From NCBI GenBank assembly GCA_002772705.1, contig PFDH01000021.1:1-7715 (forward strand): a DNA stretch of 7,715 nucleotides, given 5' to 3'. The notes under the pieces are model-generated. The model was not told the DNA's origin and did no database searches. It was given only the letters and a program-made list of their open reading frames with translations. Positions 1 to 6,045 of this stretch are shown one piece after another. Within the stretch, counting starts at the first letter, position 1, and every line of letters starts with the position of its first letter. This stretch comes from Candidatus Pacebacteria bacterium CG10_big_fil_rev_8_21_14_0_10_44_11. GTDB taxonomy: Bacteria; Patescibacteriota; Microgenomatia; UBA1400; PJMF01. The position numbers and the translations under genes were made by a program.

Positions 1-1
1 G

Positions 2-538
2 TCAAACTTCATTCAAAATTATTTAATTTTATATTTACTCGTGCTTTTACTGGTCAAACTTAGTAGCATAGTTTACCCTCCGCTTCCTGGGATTGCTTTC
101 ACCATCGCTTCGATCCCTTTAGTTGGTTGGCCTTTGGCTTATCTTATTGATCTTACTGGCAGTACTCTAGGCAGCTCAATTGCGTTTATATTGGGCAAGA
201 AATATGGACAGTCAATTCTGAGTAGAGTTGTAGGACAAGGTATTACCGAGAAAATCATGAACACCAAACTTAAACAAGGTACCCAGGTTGAAGCCTCAAT
301 TGTGTTAAGTTTTGCTTCTGTGGGTTTGTCTGATGGTTTAGCGTGGGGAGGCAGTTTGATCGGTTTTAAATTTTGGCCATTTGCTCTTGGACGCATTATG
401 AGTCATCTCCTCACAACTTTACCTATTTTCTTCCTAATTGCAGTTTCAACTTCCTTCAATTCTTGGTTAATTGTTGCATTTGCCACTGTATTAGCGTGGC
501 TGATGATTTTCAAATTTAAAGGTAGGTATTTTGAATAA
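2..538 (+). CDS. VTT/DedA-like (TVP38/TMEM64, SNARE-associated) integral membrane protein, 5'-partial
   Basis: A hydrophobic protein carrying the hallmarks of the VTT domain (DedA/TVP38/TMEM64 superfamily): a YPPLPG motif followed by a re-entrant-like hydrophobic stretch, then the glycine-rich GSTLGSSIAFILGKKYG segment, and two further hydrophobic helices before a short basic tail. A GTG at 41 could start the gene, but the same frame stays open to the left edge and encodes more hydrophobic residues (SNFIQNYLILYLLVLLLVK). A first transmembrane helix precedes YPPLPG in this family, so the true start probably lies outside the window and the gene is cut by the edge. Members are implicated in lipid scrambling and membrane homeostasis, but the substrate of this one cannot be told. 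It is followed after 44 bp by purM on the same strand. The family call is fairly secure; the function is not. Confidence 0.75.
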   Translation, partial: SNFIQNYLILYLLVLLLVKLSSIVYPPLPGIAFTIASIPLVGWPLAYLIDLTGSTLGSSIAFILGKKYGQSILSRVVGQGITEKIMNTKLKQGTQVEASIVLSFASVGLSDGLAWGGSLIGFKFWPFALGRIMSHLLTTLPIFFLIAVSTSFNSWLIVAFATVLAWLMIFKFKGRYFE

Positions 539-582
539 TCTGTTGAGAATGAGAATCAGTAATTCTGGAAAAAGGATAGATT

Positions 583-1682
583 GTGGGCAATACTTATGCT
601 TCCTCTGGGGTGAAATACAATTTAATGGATCCCTTTAAGAAATTGGCGCAACGAAAGGCTAGATTAACTGCAAAAAATTTGAAGCGTTTAAAAATGCGTG
701 AGGTTTCGGCCAGCCGAGGTGAATCGGCGTACGTTTGGGAAGAGCCGGATTCCTACAAAGCCTTTATGATAGAAGGTTTGGGCACAAAAAATAGAGTAGC
801 TGATGAGGTCAGAAAATTTACTGGCAAATCTCACTATGATTCTATTGCTCAGGACACGGTAGCAATGATTGTTAACGATTTGATTGTTGTTGGCGCTGAT
901 CCACAAGTGGTCAGCGCGTATTTTGCGGTGGGAAGCTCAGATTGGTTTGCTGATGAAGAGCGTGTCCAAGATCCGATCAATGGTTGGGCAAATGCCGTTA
1001 ACTTTGCTGGCGTGTTTGGGGTGGTGGTGAAACGCCGACCCTCAAAGAGATTATTGAACTAAAGGCAGTCGATCTTTCTGGTTCAGCGATCGGCATTATT
1101 CAGCCAAAGGCAAGATTAACCTTGGGTGATAAGTTAACCCCTGGAGATGCGATTGTTCTAGTTGAAAGCAATGGTATTCACGCAAATGGGCTGACTCTAG
1201 CTAGGGCGATCGCAGAAAAATTACCCTCTAGATACGCCACTCTCCTTCCCAATGGTCAGAGTTATGGTGAAACGTTGCTTGCTCCCACTCATATTTATGC
1301 GAAGCTGGTTAGGACAGTGTTTGAAGCAGGGTTAGATATCCATTACATGGTTAATATTACTGGGCATGGCTGGAGGAAGCTAATGAGAGCAAATAGGAAA
1401 TTTTCCTACATTATTGAAGAATTACCTCTTGCACAGCCCGTATTTCAATTTATTCAAGAACAATCAGGAGCAGATGACGCCGAAATGTTTGGCAACTTTA
1501 ACATGGGGGCTGGTTTTGCAATTTTTATGCCTGAGAGTGATGCTAAAAAAGCGCGGGATACTATCAGGAGTAAGCTTGGTTTGCATTCGGTCATTGCTGG
1601 TTTTGTTGAGGAAGGATCAAAACAGGTCATTATCAGACCTAAAAACCTTGTGTTTAAAGCTGAGAGTTTGGGGGTTAGGTGA
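583..1682 (+). pseudogene. purM: Phosphoribosylformylglycinamidine cyclo-ligase (AIR synthase, PurM) or close relative, frameshifted
   Basis: PurM closes the imidazole ring of FGAM with ATP to give AIR, in cytosolic purine synthesis. The N-terminal part (583-1062) starts with the family signature YASSGVKYNLMDPFKKLAQ, which supports the GTG start at 583. A Shine-Dalgarno AAAGGA lies at 571-576, six bases upstream. It continues into the ATP-binding core DTVAMIVNDLIVVGADP. After codon 1018-1020 this frame drifts into a non-homologous tail and stops at 1062. The -1 frame takes over exactly there with GGETPTLKEIIELKAVDLSG and runs to the TGA at 1680-1682. It carries the SNGIHANGL motif, ITGHGWRKLMRA and a C-terminal domain with FNMGAGFAIFMP. 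One extra base near 1018-1021 would give about 366 residues, slightly longer than the usual 345 or so. Both halves are otherwise well preserved, so the break is either very recent or a sequence error. The TTG at 1122 is not a credible independent start. Confidence 0.8.
1012..1031 (+). other. Frameshift point inside purM
   Basis: Codons GTG TTT GGG (1012-1020) belong to the upstream frame and GGT GGT GGT GAA (1020-1031) to the downstream frame, overlapping at base 1020. The expected product reads GVFG-GG-GETPT across the join, matching the conserved GGET of PurM. The run of four G at 1018-1021 followed by GGT repeats is a plausible spot for loss of one base. Adding one base, or removing two, restores a single frame. 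Confidence 0.8.
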
Positions 1683-1712
1683 GACTCTTGTTCCAAATAA
1701 ATCAGGTCTAAC

Positions 1713-2213
1713 ATGGATAATCTCAAAGCTTATCATCCAGTAGTCTCCCAAATCCTTCAACTTTTAAGGGATACTAATTGTTGGTTTGAAACCTTTGAAC
1801 ACTCTCCCGTTCGCACCAGTGAAGAAGCCGCCAAACTTCGGGATGGCTATACTTTGCAGCAAGGCGCCAAAGCTCTTGTCTTTAGAGTCAAAATATTCAA
1901 CTCAAACAAAAAATTTGTGATGTTAGTTGTTCCGGGTGATGCACGTTTTAACACTAACAAAGTCAAAAAATTATTTTCTGCCAAAGATATTCGCTTTGCG
2001 ACAGAAGAGGAAGTTATTCAACTGACAAATGGGGTCCTACCAGGTGGAGTACCGCCCTTTGGCAATCTTTTTGATTTAGCGGTAATTGCCGATCCAACCC
2101 TATTTGAGAATGAGAAAATAATTTTTAATGCTGGAGACAGAAGCTTTTCTGTGGCGATGCGGTCAGCAGACTATAAAGAAATTGGTAAGCCTCAGATTAC
2201 TTCTATTATTTAA
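1713..2213 (+). CDS. YbaK/EbsC/ProX-type aminoacyl-tRNA deacylase (trans-editing domain)
   Basis: A 166-residue stand-alone editing domain related to bacterial YbaK/ProX and the INS domain of prolyl-tRNA synthetase. Such proteins hydrolyse mischarged tRNA (for example Ala- or Cys-tRNA-Pro) in the cytosol. Visible hallmarks are FEHSPVRTSEEAA near residues 28-40, the conserved lysine of the active-site region in GAKALVF (K53), a VPGDARFNTNKVKKLF stretch at about 73-88, and the diagnostic GGVPPFG loop at 111-117. The length is normal for a free-standing member. The ATG at 1713 is preceded by CAGG (1703-1706) at six-base spacing, and 30 bp separate it from the purM stop, so the two genes may be cotranscribed. 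The substrate specificity (Pro-, Cys- or another tRNA) cannot be read from sequence. The family assignment is secure. Confidence 0.88.
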   Translation: MDNLKAYHPVVSQILQLLRDTNCWFETFEHSPVRTSEEAAKLRDGYTLQQGAKALVFRVKIFNSNKKFVMLVVPGDARFNTNKVKKLFSAKDIRFATEEEVIQLTNGVLPGGVPPFGNLFDLAVIADPTLFENEKIIFNAGDRSFSVAMRSADYKEIGKPQITSII

Positions 2214-2269
2214 ATAAATCATCGATCTAGGCTAGCATTTTAAGCTTCGAGTTGTAAAATGAGGCTACT

Positions 2270-3184
2270 ATGGAATCACTTTTATTGAACAACGGTAAGA
2301 AAATACCCAAATTAGGTCTTGGTACTTGGCGCTCAGATCCGGGCCAAGTGGCCAAAGCAGTTGAGCACGCTCTTACTCAGCAGGGTTATCGTCATATTGA
2401 TTGTGCTGCTATTTACGGTAACGAACCAGAAATTGGTACTGCTTTCAAAAAAGTCTTTGCTTCGAAACAAATTAAACGATCAGATGTTTTTATTACCAGT
2501 AAACTCTGGAATACCAACCATCATCCTGATAAGGTTGAAGCCGCCTGCAGTCAAACTTTACAGAACCTGCAACTAGAGTATTTAGATTTATATCTAATTC
2601 ATTGGGGAATTGCTTTTGCGGACACTGATGGTTCTGAACCAGTCGGTAAAGATGGTTTCGAAAAGACTCAACCAGTCTCAATCCAGCAAACTTGGCAGGC
2701 GATGGAACAGTTAGTTCAGAAAGGTCTAGTCAAGAGTATTGGTGTGGCTAACTTCACTGCACCGATGATCTTAGACTTACTTTCATATGCAAAAGTTAAA
2801 CCAGCTATCAACCAAATTGAAATTCATCCGTACAATTCTCAAGAAGAATTAATCGCCTACTGCCAGCGGAATAAGATCCAAATTACCGCTTACTCTCCTC
2901 TTGGCTCCGCTTCAGCAGGAGAAAGTGGCCCCTTGCATGACCTCGTTATTACTGATATTGCTCAGAAACATAAAAAAACACCAGCCCAAGTTTTGATTAG
3001 ATGGTCAATTCAAAGGGGTTTAAGTGTTATTCCCAAAAGCACACATTTGCAAAGAGTTGCAGAGAATAGCCAAATTACCGATTTTAAACTGACAAAAAAA
3101 AATATGGTTCAGATTAGTACTCTCAACAAGAACATTAGATTTGTTGATCCCTCACAGTGGTGGGGCGTGCCGTATTTTAAGTAA
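2270..3184 (+). CDS. Aldo/keto reductase family oxidoreductase
   Basis: A 304-residue (alpha/beta)8-barrel NAD(P)H-dependent reductase of the AKR superfamily, acting on carbonyl substrates in the cytosol. The whole catalytic tetrad is present: D44 and Y49 in HIDCAAIYGNE, K78 in ITSKLWN, and H111 in LDLYLIHW. Other family signatures are GLGTW near the N-terminus, KSIGVANF (155-162), NQIEIHP (181-187), TAYSPLG (206-212) and the cofactor-binding IPKS at 254-257 with R262 and N266, suggesting NADPH. The length is typical. The ATG at 2270 follows GAGG (2261-2264) at five-base spacing. A TAAAAT at 2255-2260 could instead act as a -10 box. The gene converges on the pseudouridine synthase with a 39-bp gap. 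The natural substrate is unknown, as for most of this family. Confidence 0.9.
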   Translation: MESLLLNNGKKIPKLGLGTWRSDPGQVAKAVEHALTQQGYRHIDCAAIYGNEPEIGTAFKKVFASKQIKRSDVFITSKLWNTNHHPDKVEAACSQTLQNLQLEYLDLYLIHWGIAFADTDGSEPVGKDGFEKTQPVSIQQTWQAMEQLVQKGLVKSIGVANFTAPMILDLLSYAKVKPAINQIEIHPYNSQEELIAYCQRNKIQITAYSPLGSASAGESGPLHDLVITDIAQKHKKTPAQVLIRWSIQRGLSVIPKSTHLQRVAENSQITDFKLTKKNMVQISTLNKNIRFVDPSQWWGVPYFK

Positions 3185-3223
3185 GATCATCCCTCAAAAT
3201 GCTGTGTTTGCCTGAATTGACTT

Positions 3224-3922
3224 TTATTGAGGAAAAACTTGCAAGTACGTTTTTCCCTCTAACTGATCAAGCGTATACTCCCCCATCTTTACTCTAATCA
3301 ACCGCTCCACTTCATACCCAACGCGTTCGCACATTCGTCTGACCAAGCGATTCCTACCCTCGGTAACCGTGATACTCAGCCAGCAACCAGGTTGGTCGGC
3401 GTCTAACTGTTCTAGTTCTGTTGGCACGGCAAAGCCATCTTTCAGTCTGACACCTCTTTTGAGCGAGTCATAGGCCTTGGGAGAAATTTCACGATCAAGT
3501 TTTACGTGATAGGTCTTGGGTACTTCAAACTTGGGGTGGGTGAGCTTATAGGCTAAATCACCATCATTGGTGAGCAGCATTAAGCCTTGACTTCCCATGT
3601 CTAAACGGCCAACCGGATAGAGTCGCTCTGAGTGTTTTGGAATTAATGACAGGACATTCTTTCTACCCAACTCGTCAGAGGTAGTGGAGACATAGCCGAT
3701 TGGTTTATTGATCAGATAGTAGACAAACTTTTCAGCCGTACTGTTGACGGCGTGACCATCAATGGCGATCACGTCAGTTGGTTTTACCCGCTCGCCAATT
3801 TTGGCGGTGGCACCATTGATAGTGACTCTGTTAGCAGCTACCATTTCTTCGGCTTTTCTTCTGGAAGCAATACCTATTTTTGCAAGATATGCGTGAATTT
3901 TGGGGTTAGGATTGTCTGACAT
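3224..3922 (-). CDS. RsuA/RluB-type 16S/23S rRNA pseudouridine synthase
   Basis: Isomerises a specific uridine of ribosomal RNA to pseudouridine during ribosome assembly. It has the two-domain layout of the RsuA/RluB/RluE/RluF family. An N-terminal S4 RNA-binding domain includes IHAYLAKIGIASRRKAEE and RVTINGATAKIGERV. The catalytic domain contains YLINKPIGYVST, the active-site aspartate in GRLDMGSQGLMLLTNDG, and GRNRLVRRMCE near the C-terminus. A TTG at 3946 would add eight residues, but a consensus -10 box (TATAAT on the minus strand, 3937-3932) lies inside that extension. The ATG at 3922, giving 232 residues, is therefore preferred, probably on a leaderless message. RluB (23S) is the likelier ortholog because RluB is the widespread member, but RsuA cannot be excluded. 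It is divergent from epmA and convergent with the aldo/keto reductase. Confidence 0.88.
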   Translation of the reverse strand: MSDNPNPKIHAYLAKIGIASRRKAEEMVAANRVTINGATAKIGERVKPTDVIAIDGHAVNSTAEKFVYYLINKPIGYVSTTSDELGRKNVLSLIPKHSERLYPVGRLDMGSQGLMLLTNDGDLAYKLTHPKFEVPKTYHVKLDREISPKAYDSLKRGVRLKDGFAVPTELEQLDADQPGCWLSITVTEGRNRLVRRMCERVGYEVERLIRVKMGEYTLDQLEGKTYLQVFPQ

Positions 3923-3931
3923 CTCTGTGCC

Positions 3932-3937
3932 ATTATA
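3932..3937 (-). promoter_or_regulatory. -10 box for the pseudouridine synthase gene
   Basis: Read on the minus strand this is a perfect TATAAT. It ends nine bases before the preferred ATG at 3922, so transcription would begin at or within a few bases of the start codon. No Shine-Dalgarno site and no convincing -35 hexamer are visible. Confidence 0.55.
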
Positions 3938-3950
3938 CTCGATCAAGCGG

Positions 3951-3956
3951 TATAAT
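3951..3956 (+). promoter_or_regulatory. -10 box for the epmA-like gene
   Basis: A perfect TATAAT ends seven bases before the ATG at 3964, so the transcript would be leaderless or nearly so. The intervening AAAAATT holds no Shine-Dalgarno sequence. Together with the minus-strand box it forms the inverted repeat ATTATAC (3932-3938) / GTATAAT (3950-3956) with an 11-bp spacer. No consensus -35 element is seen at the usual distance. Confidence 0.55.
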
Positions 3957-3963
3957 AAAAATT

Positions 3964-4983
3964 ATGAAAAATGTGAAAGAGATTGTTATTTTGCGGGCAA
4001 CGGTGTTATCAGCCATTCGTGTTTTTTTTGACAGCCAAGGATTTTTGGAAGTTGACACGCCCTTAATGGTTGCCGCTCCCGATACCGAGCCGACAATTGA
4101 ACCCTTTCAGACAACTTGGCATGAGTCCGGCCAGAGCCACCAGGCCTATCTTATCCCCAGCCCGGAGTTTTTAATCAAACGGTTGCTGGCAGAAAAGGTT
4201 GGCAATCTCTATCAATTGGGTAAAAGTTTTCGCAACTACGAACCCAGCCAAGCTCAACACAATCCTGAGTTCCAGTTGCTAGAGTGGTACCGGGCAAACG
4301 CTGATTACACCGATATCATGACTGATTGTGAAAACCTACTACATTTCACGATTTCACGCTTGGGAAAGCAAGTCGTAGACTTCAGTTACCAAGGTAAAAA
4401 AGTAGATGTAACTAAACCTTGGGAGCGACTTTCCGTTTCTGAAGCGTTTCAAAAGTATGCTCAAATTGATCAGGAAACATTATTAGACGAGACAACTTTA
4501 GTCGCCGCTGCCGCCAAAAAAGGCTATTCAACTGTTGATGCCAGCTATGACGATCTTTTCTATCAGATCTTGCTCAATGAAATTGAGCCGCACTTAGGTA
4601 TCACTAAACCAACTTTTTTATATGACTACCCACTCTCACAAGCGGCACTGGCTCGTAAAAAGCAGAAGGATCCGCGCCTAGCCGAACGGTTTGAGCTGTA
4701 TATTGCGGGCCTTGAGCTAGCCAACGCTTTTTCAGAACTAACCAATTGGCAAGAGCAGGAAAAGCGGCTTCAGGCTCAACTAAAAACACGCCAAAAGAAT
4801 GGCCAGCCAACTTGGGACTATGATCGCGACTTGATTGAGGCGCTTAAAAAGGATTTATCACCAACTGGCGGCATTGCCCTGGGTGTTGATCGACTCATCA
4901 TGCTGCTGGCCGATGCCGCTGAGATAACTACAGTACTACCCTTTTCGGCTGCAAAACTTTTCAATCTGGAGAAGGTGATATAA
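3964..4983 (+). CDS. epmA: EF-P--(R)-beta-lysine ligase, EpmA/GenX/PoxA-like class II LysRS paralog
   Basis: A 339-residue class II lysyl-tRNA synthetase catalytic core without the N-terminal anticodon-binding domain, which is the architecture and size of EpmA (about 325 residues). In E. coli EpmA adenylates (R)-beta-lysine and attaches it to Lys34 of EF-P. Motif 2 is visible as SFRNYE...QHNPEFQLLEWYR, the aminoacyl pocket as ELANAFSELT, and motif 3 as GGIALGVDRLIMLL. A305 in GIALG corresponds, by counting and alignment from memory, to A298 of E. coli EpmA, where true lysyl-tRNA synthetases have glycine. That residue favours beta-lysine over lysine. The stretch KPTFLYDYPLSQAALA also matches EpmA closely. 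The neighbouring efp, 10 nt downstream, strongly supports this role over tRNA charging. An eight-T run at 4022-4029 keeps the frame. Confidence 0.87.
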   Translation: MKNVKEIVILRATVLSAIRVFFDSQGFLEVDTPLMVAAPDTEPTIEPFQTTWHESGQSHQAYLIPSPEFLIKRLLAEKVGNLYQLGKSFRNYEPSQAQHNPEFQLLEWYRANADYTDIMTDCENLLHFTISRLGKQVVDFSYQGKKVDVTKPWERLSVSEAFQKYAQIDQETLLDETTLVAAAAKKGYSTVDASYDDLFYQILLNEIEPHLGITKPTFLYDYPLSQAALARKKQKDPRLAERFELYIAGLELANAFSELTNWQEQEKRLQAQLKTRQKNGQPTWDYDRDLIEALKKDLSPTGGIALGVDRLIMLLADAAEITTVLPFSAAKLFNLEKVI

Positions 4984-4984
4984 T
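4976..4984 (+). promoter_or_regulatory. Extended -10 promoter for efp
   Basis: TGATATAAT fits the extended -10 consensus TGnTATAAT exactly and overlaps the last codons and stop of epmA. It ends nine bases before the efp ATG, so it would give a leaderless efp mRNA in addition to any read-through from epmA. A weak TTTTCA lies 15 bp upstream (4958-4963). Confidence 0.5.
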
Positions 4985-4993
4985 TCAGTCGTT

Positions 4994-5557
4994 ATGTCGA
5001 CAATCAAAGCCGGCGTTGTTCGCAAAGGCATGTACTTGCTTTTTCGTGGTCAACCAAGCCAAGTCACCAAAACTGAGTTTCATAGTCCCGGCAAGGGGTC
5101 AGCGGTGATGCGAGTCAGGCTCAAAAATTTCCAGAACGGCACTACCCAAGAGTTCACCTTTAAATCGAATGAATCGCTCGAGGAAATAGAGGTCAATAGC
5201 ATGGAAATGCAGTTTCTCTATCAAGATGAATCTGAGGCGGTGTTTATGGATCCGCGCAGCTTTGAGCAGATCAGCGTTCCCAACAGTTTGATGGAAGAGG
5301 CAACAGGTCTCTTAAAGCCAGAAACAACCGTCTATGTCCAAGTCTATGATGAGCGGGCAATTGGTATTAGCCTGCCTTCTAAAGTAACTTTGAAAATTAC
5401 TCACACCGAGGATTCAACCGCTGGCAACACCGTCGGCCAAGCCAAAAAAGAGGCTGAACTGGAAACTGGTTTGAAAGTGTATGTACCAGTGTTTGTTAAA
5501 ACTGGTGAGTTAGTGATTGTTGATACAGCGACAAAAACCTATGTATCTAGGGCCTAA
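4994..5557 (+). CDS. efp: Translation elongation factor P
   Basis: EF-P binds between the P and E sites of the ribosome and relieves stalling at consecutive prolines. The 187-residue length is standard and all three domains are present: a KOW-like N-domain (about 1-64) and two OB-fold domains (about 65-127 and 128-187). The tip loop reads EFHSPGKGSAVMRVRLKN, with the modifiable lysine at K34, the position that EpmA modifies in E. coli. Further signatures are TFKSNESLE, MDPRSFEQI and the C-terminal VPVFVKTGELVIVDT...YVSRA. The ATG at 4994 has no Shine-Dalgarno upstream and lies 10 nt after epmA, downstream of an extended -10 box. The gene converges with a small winged-helix-like gene across a single base. 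The paired epmA argues that this EF-P is post-translationally lysylated. Confidence 0.95.
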   Translation: MSTIKAGVVRKGMYLLFRGQPSQVTKTEFHSPGKGSAVMRVRLKNFQNGTTQEFTFKSNESLEEIEVNSMEMQFLYQDESEAVFMDPRSFEQISVPNSLMEEATGLLKPETTVYVQVYDERAIGISLPSKVTLKITHTEDSTAGNTVGQAKKEAELETGLKVYVPVFVKTGELVIVDTATKTYVSRA

Positions 5558-5558
5558 A

Positions 5559-5885
5559 CTATTTTCTTCCAAACGGATCTGCAATGCCATCAACAGGCCA
5601 GCCATTAATTTGGTAGATGAAGTCAAGTCGTTGACTGAAAACGTGTGAAATAATTTCGGCATTTTCTAGTTCCACAAGCGCCTCAGTAATTGTTCTAACA
5701 GACGGTGAGTGGTTCATACTGTTAAGTAATTCTTGTTCAGTACAACCTTTTTTTGCCTTGATTAGCTGATCAACAATAATTGCTTTTATGCCACTTAATC
5801 GATTGATTTTTTCTTGAATTATTGTGGTGACAATCAATGTTTCTTGATTATGAGGTTTTCGATGATTGTCGGGAAAATCTGGCAC
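5559..5885 (-). CDS. Small winged-helix-like protein of unknown function
   Basis: A 108-residue protein that I do not recognise as a named family. Its middle resembles a winged helix-turn-helix: an amphipathic helix GIKAIIVDQLIKAK (32-45), a short helix TEQELLNSM (49-57), a putative recognition helix SVRTITEALVELENAEII (62-79), then a beta-wing-like SHVFSQRLDFIYQI (80-93). This pattern suggests DNA binding in the style of MarR/ArsR/TrmB regulators, but no key residues prove it. The GTG start at 5885 sits six bases after an extended -10 box and has no Shine-Dalgarno site, so the start choice depends on leaderless initiation. An alternative downstream start cannot be excluded. The stop is one base from the efp stop on the other strand. 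It is divergent from tRNA-Arg. Confidence 0.6.
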   Translation of the reverse strand: MPDFPDNHRKPHNQETLIVTTIIQEKINRLSGIKAIIVDQLIKAKKGCTEQELLNSMNHSPSVRTITEALVELENAEIISHVFSQRLDFIYQINGWPVDGIADPFGRK

Positions 5886-5891
5886 AGACTG

Positions 5892-5900
5892 AGTATACCA
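5892..5900 (-). promoter_or_regulatory. Extended -10 promoter for the winged-helix-like gene
   Basis: On the minus strand it reads TGGTATACT, an extended -10 element one base off TGnTATAAT. It ends six bases before the GTG at 5885, predicting a leaderless transcript. The identical nonamer occurs once more on the minus strand at 7703-7695. Confidence 0.5.
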
Positions 5901-5933
5901 TTCACTTGGTTTTCGTCTTAACTACTTCTGGGT

Positions 5934-5939
5934 TATAAT
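5934..5939 (+). promoter_or_regulatory. -10 box for tRNA-Arg
   Basis: A perfect TATAAT lies 22 bases before the mature 5' end of tRNA-Arg, a normal distance for a tRNA promoter with a short 5' leader removed by RNase P. No good -35 hexamer is visible; TTGGTT at 5906-5911 is too far away (22-bp spacer). Confidence 0.55.
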
Positions 5940-5961
5940 ATCCTTGTTTCAAATAAAAATT

Positions 5962-6035
<74 letters not shown>

Positions 6036-6045
6036 CAGCATCTTT

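Noticed and set aside
552..566. AGAAT/ATTCT hairpin between the VTT gene and purM
   Set aside because: Weak AT-rich 5-bp stem followed by A-rich sequence, not a terminator.
1014..1021. Programmed -1 ribosomal frameshift in purM (TTTGGGG)
   Set aside because: The heptamer is out of register with the reading frame (codons are TTT GGG, not TTG GGG), and re-pairing after a -1 slip would be poor. Indel or error is simpler.
1414..1743. Overlapping plus-strand open frame within the purM 3' half
   Set aside because: It is out of frame with a well-conserved PurM C-terminal domain and has no family resemblance or initiation signal.
3192..3232. Inverted repeat CCTCAA/TTGAGG between the convergent reductase and pseudouridine synthase genes, as a terminator
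   Set aside because: Only six pairs with a 29-base loop and no T-tract on either strand.
3923..3946. TTG start adding eight residues to the pseudouridine synthase
   Set aside because: The added codons overlap a perfect -10 box and are not part of the S4 domain. The ATG at 3922 fits better.
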